This document shows, in pieces, positions 48,672 through 56,737 of a DNA stretch of 56,737 bases. The notes beneath the pieces are model-generated. The model did no database searches. It was given only the letters and a program-made list of their open reading frames with translations, and was not told the origin of the DNA. This DNA is from Gilliamella mensalis (lineage in GTDB: Bacteria > Pseudomonadota > Gammaproteobacteria > Enterobacterales > Orbaceae): assembly GCF_900103085.1 (NCBI RefSeq), contig NZ_FMWR01000004.1:1-56737 (forward strand), given 5' to 3'. A program made the position numbers and the translations under genes. Numbering within the stretch: the stretch's first letter is position 1; each line of letters begins with the position of its first letter.

Positions 48672-49166
48672 ATGAACAAACAAAAAATTATTGGCATTAG
48701 CGGCTATAGTGGCAGCGGTAAAACAACATTGCTGAAAAAGATCATTACATTGCTTGTTGAACAAAATTTTAAAGTCGGCTCATTAAAACATACTCATCAC
48801 GATATTGAAGTCGATATTCCAGGTAAAGATAGCTATCAATTACGTAAGGCCGGATCGTTACAAACAATTGTTGCTTGTGATGAGCGATATGCAGTAATTT
48901 GCGAAACACCAAACAAGCCAACCGATTTAATCACCCTCATTAATCAATTTAACGATATTGATATAATACTAATAGAAGGATTTAAACACGAAAAAATCCC
49001 TAAAATTATTTGCCACCGCAAAGCAAATAAAAAAGCACTGTATATTGACGAGTTTACAATAGCGGTTGCAAGTGATGGACCGTTAGAAACTTCTTTGCCT
49101 GTGCTTGATATCAATCAACCAATTCAAATTGTTGAATTTATAAAAAGTTATTTATTTAAACAATAA
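48672..49166 (+). CDS. mobB: Molybdopterin-guanine dinucleotide adaptor MobB
   Basis: A 164-residue GTP-binding protein that assists MobA. The P-loop reads GISGYSGSGKTTLL; SLKHTHHDIEVDIPGKDSY and the LIEGFKHEKIPKI strand are typical. It is divergent from the aldolase gene and 51 bases ahead of mtgA on the same strand. Confidence 0.95.
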   Translation: MNKQKIIGISGYSGSGKTTLLKKIITLLVEQNFKVGSLKHTHHDIEVDIPGKDSYQLRKAGSLQTIVACDERYAVICETPNKPTDLITLINQFNDIDIILIEGFKHEKIPKIICHRKANKKALYIDEFTIAVASDGPLETSLPVLDINQPIQIVEFIKSYLFKQ

Positions 49167-49217
49167 TATAGCGTATCTTATTTACCAATTTTTTACTTTG
49201 TAGTTTATAAAATTTGC

Positions 49218-49922
49218 ATGATTCCTTTATTAAAAATATTAAAACGCATTTTAATCATTACCAAAAAAGGAATCATTGGACTGATGTTGCTATCTATCTT
49301 TGCCACCTTAATTATGCGTTGGGTAAATCCGCCATTCGGTTCTATGTTAATAATAGAGCGCAAGATAATGCATTGGAATACACCACAACAACGAATCTGG
49401 AAAGATTTGGATGAAATTTCAGACAATATAAAAATTGCAGTCATAGCGTCAGAAGATCAGCATTTTCCCACGCACAGGGGATTTGATTTTAAAGCTATTC
49501 ACCTAGCGCTAAGCAATAACAAAAATAGTAAAAAAATTCAAGGTGCTAGCACAATCACTCAGCAAGTAGCTAAAAATATCTTTTTATGGCCATCTCGAAG
49601 TTGGATCCGTAAAGGAATTGAGTCTTGGTTTACATTATGGATAGAACTATTTTGGTCAAAACAGCGTATACTTGAAATCTATTTAAATTGTGCAGAATGG
49701 GGGGAAGGTATTTTTGGCATTGAAGCCGCTTCTCAGCACTATTTTAACGTAAGTGCCAAGCAGTTAACGCCAAAGCAAGCAAGTTTACTTGCGGCAGTAT
49801 TACCTAATCCAAGGCGTTGGAGTCCAATAACACCAAGTGGACGAGTCCAGAAAAAAGCAAAATGGATTCAAGCCCAAATACGTAATTTAGGCAATAACAG
49901 TTATCTTAAAAAACTAAGATAG
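49218..49922 (+). CDS. mtgA: Monofunctional peptidoglycan glycosyltransferase MtgA
   Basis: Polymerises lipid II into glycan strands at the outer face of the inner membrane. The 234-residue GT51 protein has one N-terminal helix (residues 16-35), the catalytic Glu in ASEDQHFPTHRGFD, the GASTITQQVAKN motif, the ILEIYLNCAEWGEGIFG block and the LLAAVLPNP end. No transpeptidase domain follows. Ends 10 bases before the convergent cobB. Confidence 0.96.
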   Translation: MIPLLKILKRILIITKKGIIGLMLLSIFATLIMRWVNPPFGSMLIIERKIMHWNTPQQRIWKDLDEISDNIKIAVIASEDQHFPTHRGFDFKAIHLALSNNKNSKKIQGASTITQQVAKNIFLWPSRSWIRKGIESWFTLWIELFWSKQRILEIYLNCAEWGEGIFGIEAASQHYFNVSAKQLTPKQASLLAAVLPNPRRWSPITPSGRVQKKAKWIQAQIRNLGNNSYLKKLR

Positions 49923-49932
49923 CCACTTATTA

Positions 49933-50616
49933 CTAAATAAATTTTTGGATAAATTCAGTCACAATTTTACTTGCTGGCCCGTAAATTTTGGTTTGAAACA
50001 GACTTTCACCTAGACTTGGCGCTAAATTAAGTTCAATCGATTTAGCGCCCGCTTGATTAGCTATTTGTACAAAACCAGCAGCAGGATAGACATTGCCTGA
50101 TGTGCCAATGGATATAAAGTAATCTGCTTGCGAAAGTGCATCATAAATTTGTTCCATTTGTAGGGGAATTTCACCAAACCAGACTATATGTGGGCGAATT
50201 AATTGGTTTTGTTGATAATTCACATCGTTAAAGCAATCAATTATCTGTCCTGTTTTTTCATTACGCACTTTTAATAACTCACCATGCATGTGTATTATAT
50301 TTTTAGATCCAGCTTGTTCATGTAAGTTATCCACATTTTGTGTCACAATTAAGACGTTATCAGTGCCTAATTTCTGTTCTAACTCAGCCAGCGCAAAGTG
50401 GGCAGCATTAGGCTTTACGTTTGGATTTTGTAATTTACGGCGCAGCATATTATAAAAATCATGTACCGCTGTTGGGTTGCGCATATAGCCTTCGTAAGTT
50501 GCTACATCATTAACATCATAGCCTTCCCATAATCCATTTTGGGCTCGAAAGGTTGATAAGCCCGATTCGGCCGAAATGCCAGCACCGGTTAGAATAACTA
50601 TTTTAGGTATCGTCAT
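49933..50616 (-). CDS. cobB: NAD-dependent protein deacylase (sirtuin), zinc cysteines lost
   Basis: Removes acyl groups from lysines using NAD. The 227-residue protein has the Rossmann motif [28 protein letters not shown], catalytic His 111 in MHGEL, and [12 protein letters not shown]. The stretch that carries four zinc cysteines in other sirtuins (residues 116-141) has only Cys 128, the sole Cys in the protein, and is shorter. At the class-III site, Tyr 55 is kept but the position three residues on is Leu 58 instead of Arg, so desuccinylation may be lost. Activity as a sirtuin is inferred. Confidence 0.85.
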   Translation of the reverse strand: MTIPKIVILTGAGISAESGLSTFRAQNGLWEGYDVNDVATYEGYMRNPTAVHDFYNMLRRKLQNPNVKPNAAHFALAELEQKLGTDNVLIVTQNVDNLHEQAGSKNIIHMHGELLKVRNEKTGQIIDCFNDVNYQQNQLIRPHIVWFGEIPLQMEQIYDALSQADYFISIGTSGNVYPAAGFVQIANQAGAKSIELNLAPSLGESLFQTKIYGPASKIVTEFIQKFI

Positions 50617-50672
50617 AATTCATTACACCTTTACAATTTAACTAAGGTTATTGAAAATAAAATATTTGCCAA

Positions 50673-51488
50673 TTATTGGCTGTATTCGGTGGTAAAAATA
50701 TGCAAAGCTGGCTTGCTGAGTTTTTGATATTGACTGTAAGCACTTGCCACTTTTAATCGAATATCAGCCTTGGATTCGCCATTTAACCAACTGTTAATCA
50801 TTGCATTTACACTATAAGCTTCTGGCGCCATACGGTGCAAAGTTAAAATAAGTGGCGTAATACCTAGGCGCGATAGTGGTGGTGTAAAATATTGTTGGCT
50901 TTTGCAAGCAAATACCGCCGCATAACGTGATTTTTGTTTTTCTTGTTGTTCTTTTGATAATGTATCCCAACGCCAGCTATCGGGTAAATATTTTTTCCAT
51001 GACCATTCCATTAATGAATCGTGGCCAATATAGACAACCAGATCAGCACTACCACCTGCTATGATCGTTTTATCACTTAATTTAAACGCTTTTACCTTTT
51101 TGCCTGCTGAGTAGTCAATAAAATCATCAACAGTATCGTTAATATATTTGCCATTATACGCCTGTGCAATGAGATAAACATCTTTGTCTTGGTGTTTGTA
51201 AATGATCTCTTCTAATATTATTCCTGATTTGGGTCGATTAATTTGTACAATTTGCCACTCTTTTTGCTTAGAAAAATAGGTTTTAAACCCGTAAGCAGCC
51301 CCCCAATAAAGGTTGTTTTTGGGATTTTGACCGTTTCCTATCGCCTTTGGAACAGGTGCAATCTTTTGATATTTGTTATCACAAAGCGCCACCAAAACAT
51401 GGATCACTTTGGGATCGGCAAAACAGGGCAAGGAGAGTATGAAATAAATAGTAGTTGCAAGCCATAACTGTGATTTTATTGCCTTCAT
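50673..51488 (-). CDS. Exported protein of unknown function with caspase-like His/Cys pattern
   Basis: I do not recognise a named family. The 271 residues start with a signal peptide ending FA-DPK (residue 24). The mature N-terminus HVLVALCDNKYQKIAPVP, then GNGQNPKNNLYWGAAYGFKT, looks like a conserved family start. A hydrophobic strand leads into His 156 (DLVVYIGHDS) and another into Cys 195 (YAAVFACKSQ), the order and setting of the catalytic dyad in clan CD (caspase-like) peptidases. That is a motif argument only. It follows cobB's upstream end on the same strand and precedes the terminus of the XRE gene. Confidence 0.6.
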   Translation of the reverse strand: MKAIKSQLWLATTIYFILSLPCFADPKVIHVLVALCDNKYQKIAPVPKAIGNGQNPKNNLYWGAAYGFKTYFSKQKEWQIVQINRPKSGIILEEIIYKHQDKDVYLIAQAYNGKYINDTVDDFIDYSAGKKVKAFKLSDKTIIAGGSADLVVYIGHDSLMEWSWKKYLPDSWRWDTLSKEQQEKQKSRYAAVFACKSQQYFTPPLSRLGITPLILTLHRMAPEAYSVNAMINSWLNGESKADIRLKVASAYSQYQKLSKPALHIFTTEYSQ

Positions 51489-51492
51489 TAAT

Positions 51493-51702
51493 CTACTCTT
51501 TATCTGTATATTCTAATATATCACCTGGTTGGCAATCTAGATGTTTGCAGATTGCTTCGAGTGTTGCTAGTCTAAATCCTTTTACTTTACCTTGCTTAAG
51601 TAATGATAAATTTTGTTCTGTAATACCAACTGCTACCGCTAGATCTTTTGATTTAACTTTACGTTTTGCTAGCATTACGTCTAAATTTATTATAATTGGC
51701 AC
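51493..51702 (-). CDS. Small XRE-family regulator (YozG-like)
   Basis: A 69-residue DNA-binding protein that is nearly all helix-turn-helix (VKSKDLAVAVGITEQNLSLL) and ends in the strand LDCQPGDILEY. Proteins of this compact type are often coded beside DUF2975 membrane proteins and are thought to be regulated by them. Here the DUF2975 gene lies 12 bases upstream on the same strand. Confidence 0.88.
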   Translation of the reverse strand: MPIIINLDVMLAKRKVKSKDLAVAVGITEQNLSLLKQGKVKGFRLATLEAICKHLDCQPGDILEYTDKE

Positions 51703-51714
51703 ATATGGCTCCTT

Positions 51715-52293
51715 TTAAATAAATTGTTTATTTTCTTCAGCTAGTTGGCAAGCTTTTTTCAATATTTGACCTATAAGCATAATACTCATGGCAGGAAATA
51801 GCGTTATAATATCATCACTAGAAAAAGAAATAGAAAAATAACGTGCTGACGACTCTTGATTATAAGTTAAGATCATTGTTAATAAAGGTTCAGATAAAAA
51901 ACTTATAACCACCCAAAAAACAAGCAATTTGCCAAATACGTAACAACGGTTAGCTGATTTTACCGAAAAATACTGTGATTGACTGTAATAAATAAACAAT
52001 AATCTAAGTTGATAAAACGCATAAGCTAAAATAAATATTAATGAAGTATCGATTAACGTTGCGATAGTCGCTTGCCATCCAGATAACGATTTAGGATCAA
52101 CATTATCAATCCCACTTTGGATAAAAGAAAATCCTCCGAATTCAAGCCCAATATTTTGCATATCAAAAAAATAATACAAGAATGGGAATATTGAGCTAAT
52201 TAACATAATTAGAATAGGAATTAATGTTAATAATGCCATAAAGCGACAATATTGATTCAATCGAGAATGTGTTTTAGCCATATCTGTGTTCAT
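51715..52293 (-). CDS. DUF2975 membrane protein
   Basis: A 192-residue inner-membrane protein with four hydrophobic segments (near residues 20-45, 75-98, 118-140 and 160-178) and the family pattern RLLFIYYSQSQYFSVKSANRCYVFGK, cited here as RLLFIYYSQSQYFS and NRCYVFGK. Start ATG 52293 is set by AAAGGATAT; the longer frame adds 14 unlikely residues. It forms a two-gene unit with the XRE regulator. Function unknown. Confidence 0.85.
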   Translation of the reverse strand: MNTDMAKTHSRLNQYCRFMALLTLIPILIMLISSIFPFLYYFFDMQNIGLEFGGFSFIQSGIDNVDPKSLSGWQATIATLIDTSLIFILAYAFYQLRLLFIYYSQSQYFSVKSANRCYVFGKLLVFWVVISFLSEPLLTMILTYNQESSARYFSISFSSDDIITLFPAMSIMLIGQILKKACQLAEENKQFI

Positions 52294-52399
52294 CTTTATA
52301 TCCTTTCTTTTATAAAACTGTACACAGCATAACATAAACCAAATTAAAAAAAATAAAAATAAAACGATAATTTTTTATTGTTTTATTAATTTAAAGTAT

Positions 52400-52430
52400 A
52401 AAAAAAACCTTACTTTTTTATCAGTAAGGT
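52400..52430 (-). terminator. Terminator after rpoH
   Basis: An 8-bp stem (52407-52414 with 52423-52430), an 8-base loop, and seven T on the minus strand. It lies 27 bases past the rpoH stop. Confidence 0.88.
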
Positions 52431-52456
52431 CTAAGAAGTTAACAATAACAAATCGA

Positions 52457-53317
52457 TTATGCTTCAATCGCAACTCGTAATTTTTTCATTGCGTTTTTTT
52501 CGAGTTGGCGAATACGTTCAGCTGAAACACTATATTTATCAGCTAAAACTTGTAATGTAGATTTACTATCATCCGAGTCTAACCAACGTGCTTTTATAAT
52601 ATCTTGACTACGTTCATCCAATTTTAATAATGCATCATGTAACTTATCTGTTGCATCATTTTCCCAATTATCGTTTTCAATTGATTTTGAAAAATCAGAA
52701 TTACCATCTTCTAAGTAAAGTGCTGGTGCAACAATTGAATTATCATCGTCATCACTATCTATATCAAATGACATATCTTGTGCTGACATGCGTGATTCCA
52801 TTTCAAGTACATCTTTACGACTTACACCTAACTCATCAGCTACCATATCAACTTCAGCATTATTAAACCAACCTAAACGTTGTTTGGTCTTTCTTAGGTT
52901 AAAAAATAACTTTCTTTGTGCCTTAGTCGTAGCCACTTTAACAATACGCCAATTTTTTAATACGTATTCATGAATTTCGGCTTTTATCCAGTGCACGGCA
53001 AATGAGACTAAACGCACACCCATTTCTGGATTAAAACGACGCACAGCTTTCATTAAACCAATATTACCCTCTTGAATTAAATCTGCTTGCGGTAATCCGT
53101 AACCGGAATACCCACGAGCAATATGCGCAACAAAACGTAAATGAGATAATATCAATTGTCTTGCTGCATCAACATCGTCATGATAATAAAGTTTTTCACC
53201 TAATGATTTTTCTTCTTCTGCTGTTAGCATCGGATAGGTATTAATCGCACGAATGTATGATTCAATATTACCTTGTGGAATTAAAGCACCTACTTGCATT
53301 TTTATATCAGTACTCAT
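52457..53317 (-). CDS. rpoH: Heat-shock sigma factor RpoH (sigma-32)
   Basis: Directs RNA polymerase to heat-shock promoters such as those ahead of dnaK here. The 286 residues carry region 2 ([20 protein letters not shown]), the RpoH box QRKLFFNLR (134-142), and region 4.2 ([20 protein letters not shown]). A strong AAAGGGGGAG ribosome site lies ahead of the ATG. It is downstream of ftsX, as in E. coli, after a 200-base spacer that should hold its own promoter. Confidence 0.98.
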   Translation of the reverse strand: MSTDIKMQVGALIPQGNIESYIRAINTYPMLTAEEEKSLGEKLYYHDDVDAARQLILSHLRFVAHIARGYSGYGLPQADLIQEGNIGLMKAVRRFNPEMGVRLVSFAVHWIKAEIHEYVLKNWRIVKVATTKAQRKLFFNLRKTKQRLGWFNNAEVDMVADELGVSRKDVLEMESRMSAQDMSFDIDSDDDDNSIVAPALYLEDGNSDFSKSIENDNWENDATDKLHDALLKLDERSQDIIKARWLDSDDSKSTLQVLADKYSVSAERIRQLEKNAMKKLRVAIEA

Positions 53318-53375
53318 TTAACTCCCCCTTTAAATTAACTGGCTTTTGCTACATAAATAAAATGCAACAATTAAA

Positions 53376-53392
53376 AACGTTAAACTAACGTT
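53376..53392 (-). terminator. Weak hairpin between ftsX and rpoH
   Basis: AACGTTA/TAACGTT stem of 7 bp with a 3-base loop, followed on the minus strand by five T. It is 126 bases past the ftsX stop. AT-rich, so termination is uncertain. Confidence 0.4.
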
Positions 53393-53517
53393 CGTTTATT
53401 AATTAGACCTTCAAGCTATAAATTAGTTCATATTTTTATTTAAAATTAATAAAATATCTTGCTAGGATCAGCGCTTATTAAAACTAATATATATTTTAAT
53501 TAGTTACGTCGAAATAG

Positions 53518-54486
53518 CTAGGTAATTTGTGTCATTTTTAAATATTTTTTAGTCGCAACAAGCGATGAAAGCCATCCAATAATGATAGTAATAAGTATAA
53601 TTAATAGGCTCTCATCCCATGATAGACCTTCAATATGAATAATTGTCCCAAAAGCATCAGAAACATTCAATATAATTGATTCTATTTGAAAGATAAATAT
53701 TTCCGATAATATCAAAGAAATAACAGAACTAACAAAACCAATAAAAATCCCACTATATAAAAAAGGACGTAAAATGAAACCTTCAGTTGCGCCAATTAAT
53801 TGCATAACAATTATAGTTTGTTTTCTAGCAAAAATATTTAAGCGGATACTATTACCTATTACAAGTGACACAGCAATAATCATAAATACTGAAATGATCC
53901 AAAAAACAGATTTAACCATATTAGTTAACGCAGTTAATCGAGTAAACCAACTATCGTCTAACTTTATATCATCTATGCCATCAAGATTAAGTAATTCAGA
54001 TTGTAACCTATGCAATATAGTTGTTTTTTTCGCTTCTTCTTTAGGTATAACAATGGCTACTGCCGGTAGTGGATTTTCATCTAATAAATCTAATGCGCTA
54101 CTGAATCCAGACCATGTTCTAAATTCCTCTTTTGTTTCATCCCGAGAAAGATAATCGACTCTATCAACCTCAGGGTAAGATTTGAGTTTGGCTAGTAATT
54201 CAGTAGTTTGATCTAAAGTTAATTCTTTGTTGATATAAACAGTTAAGTTAGGTGTTGGATACCATTGATGTGCAGCTTGATTGGCATTTTTCCAAAGTAA
54301 ATAGCTAATAGTTGGTAGTGTAATAGAAATCGCAATAACAAAAATGGTCAGTAATGATGCCAAAATATGTTGTGTAAAATCATTAAAGGTATTGCACCAA
54401 GCGTAACTAATTTGCCTTTTCCAACGAGACAAAAAAGTATTTTGATTATCTTTCGATTTAGTAGGTTTGATAGTGAAATTACGCAT
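53518..54486 (-). CDS. ftsX: Cell-division protein FtsX
   Basis: Membrane partner of FtsE that activates septal amidases through EnvC-type adaptors. The 322-residue protein has a first helix near residues 40-65, the periplasmic ECD (LTVYINKELTLDQTTELL), and three C-terminal helices, with LIGATEGFILRPFLYSG in between. The start ATG 54486 overlaps the ftsE stop by one base (TGATG), suggesting coupled translation. Confidence 0.95.
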   Translation of the reverse strand: MRNFTIKPTKSKDNQNTFLSRWKRQISYAWCNTFNDFTQHILASLLTIFVIAISITLPTISYLLWKNANQAAHQWYPTPNLTVYINKELTLDQTTELLAKLKSYPEVDRVDYLSRDETKEEFRTWSGFSSALDLLDENPLPAVAIVIPKEEAKKTTILHRLQSELLNLDGIDDIKLDDSWFTRLTALTNMVKSVFWIISVFMIIAVSLVIGNSIRLNIFARKQTIIVMQLIGATEGFILRPFLYSGIFIGFVSSVISLILSEIFIFQIESIILNVSDAFGTIIHIEGLSWDESLLIILITIIIGWLSSLVATKKYLKMTQIT

Positions 54487-55145
54487 CAAATTTTAACCTC
54501 TAAACGCCCTTGATTTAAATGTAGTATTCTATGGTGCTTGCGACGAATAAGCCCCATATTGTGAGTTGCCATCAAAACAGTTACACCTGATCGATTAAAC
54601 TCTTCAAAAAGCTTTAAGATATCTTTGGAAAGCTTATCGTCTAAATTACCGGTCGGTTCATCAGCAAGCAAAACACTAGGATGATTAACAATTGCACGAG
54701 CTATACCCACTCGTTGCTGTTCTCCACCAGATAACTGTATAGGATAAAATTTCATTTTATCTATCAATCCGACTTTATCCAATGATGCTGAAACCCGCCT
54801 GCGAATTTCTTCAGCTGGTTTACCTAAAATGATTAATGGGATCGCAACATTATCATAGACGGTATGATCCATTAATAACTGATGATCTTGAAATACCATA
54901 CCTATAGTGCGACGTAAAAATGGCATATCTTGTTTTTTTAGGTTTGAAACATTAGTACCATTTAGTAATACTTTACCATCATTGGCTTTCTCTAAACCAC
55001 AGATTAACCGCAGTAAAGTACTTTTACCCGCGCCAGAATGCCCTGTTAAAAATGCCATTTCTCCAGATGATAAAGTAAAGTTTATATTCTGTAATGCCGG
55101 TTTACCACCAGAATAAACTTTACTTACACGCTGAAATTCTATCAT
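54486..55145 (-). CDS. ftsE: Cell-division ATPase FtsE
   Basis: A 219-residue ABC ATPase that works with FtsX at the septum. Walker A is GHSGAGKSTLL, the signature LSGGEQQRVGIARA, Walker B LLADEPTGNLD, and the H-loop MATHNMG. Starts 9 bases after ftsY and overlaps ftsX. Confidence 0.98.
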   Translation of the reverse strand: MIEFQRVSKVYSGGKPALQNINFTLSSGEMAFLTGHSGAGKSTLLRLICGLEKANDGKVLLNGTNVSNLKKQDMPFLRRTIGMVFQDHQLLMDHTVYDNVAIPLIILGKPAEEIRRRVSASLDKVGLIDKMKFYPIQLSGGEQQRVGIARAIVNHPSVLLADEPTGNLDDKLSKDILKLFEEFNRSGVTVLMATHNMGLIRRKHHRILHLNQGRLEVKI

Positions 55146-55154
55146 GGCTTTTCT

Positions 55155-56093
55155 CTATTCATCTGTTTCATCAAATAAGGCATTTATAAAGTCATCAGCA
55201 ACAAAAGGCCTTAAGTCTTCAATTTTTTCACCAACGCCTATATAGCGTATAGGAATATTAAACTGATCTGCAACACTAAAAATGATACCACCTTTTGCTG
55301 TACCATCTAATTTGGTCAATGTCATTCCTGTTACACCGACAGCTTCATTAAATAGTTTAGTTTGACTAATAGCATTTTGACCGGTACCCGCATCAATGGT
55401 TAACATTATTTCATGAGGAGCAGTTTCATCTTGCTTCTTAATTACTCGTACTATTTTTTTCAACTCATCCATTAAATGAGACTTATTTTGTAAACGACCT
55501 GCGGTATCAGCTATTAATATATCTATTTTTTTTGCTTTCGCCGCCTGTATTGCATCAAAAATAACAGAAGCTGAATCTGCATTAGTATGCTGTGCAATAA
55601 CAGGAATGTGATTACGTTCTCCCCACACTTGCAACTGTTCAACAGCGGCAGCACGAAAAGTATCACCAGCAGCAAGCATAACCGATTTACCTTGTTGTTG
55701 AAATTGACGGGCTAATTTGCCAATTGTCGTTGTTTTACCTACGCCGTTAACACCAACCATTAAGATAACAAATGGATTATGGCTATTAATATCAAGAGGT
55801 TTATCAACTCCATCCAAAATAGATTTCATTTCTTGTTTTAAAAGCACATGTAATGCATCTGCATCTTTTAACTCTTTTCTTGATGCTTGTTTTGTTAGGT
55901 TGTCTATAATTTTTTGCGTTGTATCAAAACCCACATCAGCAATAAGTAACTGTTCTTCTAGCTCTTCAAATAAGGCATCGTCGATCTTTTTTCCTTTAAA
56001 TAGACTTAAAAAACCAGATCCAATATTCTGTTTAGTCTTGAAAAGACCTTTTTTTAAACGGGAGAAAAACCCTTCTTTTTTTTGTTCAATCAT
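55155..56093 (-). CDS. ftsY: Signal recognition particle receptor FtsY
   Basis: Docks ribosome-SRP complexes at the membrane. The 312-residue protein has the NG domain with GVNGVGKTTTIGKLA, DTFRAAAVEQL, DTAGRLQNKSH and TKLDGTAKGG. The long acidic N-terminal A domain of E. coli FtsY (about 200 residues) is missing; only a short basic leader (FFSRLKKGLFKTKQN) stands before the N domain and likely binds lipids. First of ftsY-ftsE-ftsX. Confidence 0.97.
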   Translation of the reverse strand: MIEQKKEGFFSRLKKGLFKTKQNIGSGFLSLFKGKKIDDALFEELEEQLLIADVGFDTTQKIIDNLTKQASRKELKDADALHVLLKQEMKSILDGVDKPLDINSHNPFVILMVGVNGVGKTTTIGKLARQFQQQGKSVMLAAGDTFRAAAVEQLQVWGERNHIPVIAQHTNADSASVIFDAIQAAKAKKIDILIADTAGRLQNKSHLMDELKKIVRVIKKQDETAPHEIMLTIDAGTGQNAISQTKLFNEAVGVTGMTLTKLDGTAKGGIIFSVADQFNIPIRYIGVGEKIEDLRPFVADDFINALFDETDE

Positions 56094-56221
56094 AAATAAT
56101 TTATCCCATGATCATTTAAAGATCATTGTATCTTATTTTAGAATAAAGCCCAATGCATTCGATCTTTTAAAAAGATTAAAAAAGAAATATTTCGTGATCT
56201 ATAACCAATCAACAATACTGA

Positions 56222-56737
56222 TTACAAATAAAGATCTCGAGTTGTGATAAATCGCCATTCACTTAATGGTAACTGGTGAGTAAATAGATTATACTTGCCG
56301 ATCTGCACACGCACTAGTCGTAAACAGGGAAAACCGACAGCAGCACACATTCTTCTAACTTGCCGATTTTTTCCTTCTGAGATTGTAATACTTATCCATG
56401 AAGTTGGTATTGTTTTGCGTTCTCTAATAGGAGGCACTCTTTTCCATAACTGCAATGGTTCATCAAGAAAAGTGACTGTGGCTGGCTGTGTAAAAAATTC
56501 TTTTAATTGCACACCAGCTCTAAGTTTATCTATAGCCTGTTGAGTGATAAGGCCTTCAACTTGTACCCAATAAGTTTTTGGTAATTTAAACTTTGGTGAA
56601 CTGATTTTTGCTTGTAATTTCCCATTGCTGGTTAACAATAATAATCCTTCGCTATCGGTATCTAACCGCCCAGCAGGGTAGAATTTAGGTAAGTTTATAA
56701 ACTCTTTTAATGTCTGATATTTTTCATGTGCTGAAAA
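56222..56737 (-). CDS. rluE: 23S rRNA pseudouridine synthase RluE, 3' part
   Basis: RsuA-family enzyme that makes pseudouridine 2457 in 23S rRNA. The frame is open to the right edge, so the first part is missing. The catalytic Asp is in PAGRLDTDSEGLLLLTSNG. The blocks KTYWVQVEG, PPIRERKTIPTSWISI and EGKNRQVRRMCAAVGFPCLR match RluE closely. About 172 residues are seen. Upstream of ftsY, E. coli has rsmD instead. Confidence 0.93.
   Translation of the reverse strand, partial: FSAHEKYQTLKEFINLPKFYPAGRLDTDSEGLLLLTSNGKLQAKISSPKFKLPKTYWVQVEGLITQQAIDKLRAGVQLKEFFTQPATVTFLDEPLQLWKRVPPIRERKTIPTSWISITISEGKNRQVRRMCAAVGFPCLRLVRVQIGKYNLFTHQLPLSEWRFITTRDLYL

Noticed and set aside
48588-48764. N-terminal extension of the aldolase-family gene
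   Set aside because: The extra 59 residues overlap mobB on the other strand and lie upstream of a good ribosome site for ATG 48587.

Overview
The window is AT-rich chromosomal DNA from a gammaproteobacterium close to the enteric lineage. Enterobacterial gene sets are conserved (ftsY-ftsE-ftsX-rpoH, dnaK-dnaJ, ribF-ileS-lspA-ispH, upp-uraA, ydbH-ynbE-ydbL, prfB-lysS with the RF2 frameshift), but composition, spacing and several losses differ from Escherichia. I infer a member of the Orbaceae (Gilliamella/Frischella/Orbus type, insect-gut symbionts). That is an inference from gene content and base composition, not from a marker search. No tRNA, rRNA or CRISPR array was seen.

Layout. 1-9757 (minus strand) is part of a type VI secretion (T6SS) locus, read as tssB, tssC, tssK, tssL, an OmpA-domain anchor, hcp, clpV (tssH) and the 5' end of vgrG, which runs off the left edge. 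A terminator separates hcp from clpV. 10081-10962 is a complete IS5-family element with terminal inverted repeats and a TA target duplication, inserted upstream of tssB in the same orientation. 11055-12647 holds a class-I glutamine amidotransferase and a VanW-family pseudogene. 12784-16242 is sodA, prfB and lysS. 16303-16929 is a non-coding block with two kinds of repeat. 16999-21342 is uraA/upp, a DUF805 protein, a GntR-type repressor and ung. 21792-28365 is grcA with an FNR-like site, dnaJ/dnaK behind two sigma-32-type promoters, satP and asnB.

28566-45434 carries ydbL/ynbE/ydbH, gltX, polA, folE, ribF-ileS-lspA-ispH, yfhL and macAB. 45534-52293 is more idiosyncratic: a DsbA with a CPSC active site, yihD, mobA, a threonine-aldolase-family enzyme, mobB, mtgA, a sirtuin lacking the zinc cysteines, an exported protein with a caspase-like His/Cys pattern, and an XRE/DUF2975 pair. 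52457-56093 is rpoH, ftsX, ftsE and ftsY, followed by the 3' part of rluE at the right edge.

How the genes connect. The T6SS genes encode the sheath (TssBC), baseplate connector (TssK), membrane complex part (TssL plus the peptidoglycan-binding anchor), tube (Hcp), recycling ATPase (ClpV) and spike (VgrG). The remaining core genes (tssA, E, F, G, J, M) must lie outside if the system works. The sigma-32 gene and its classic targets dnaK/dnaJ are both present. The least explained items are a roughly 38-bp interspersed intergenic element (three good copies), a 181-bp tandem repeat with a tiny conserved ORF, the exported His/Cys protein, and the altered active or structural sites in DsbA and CobB.
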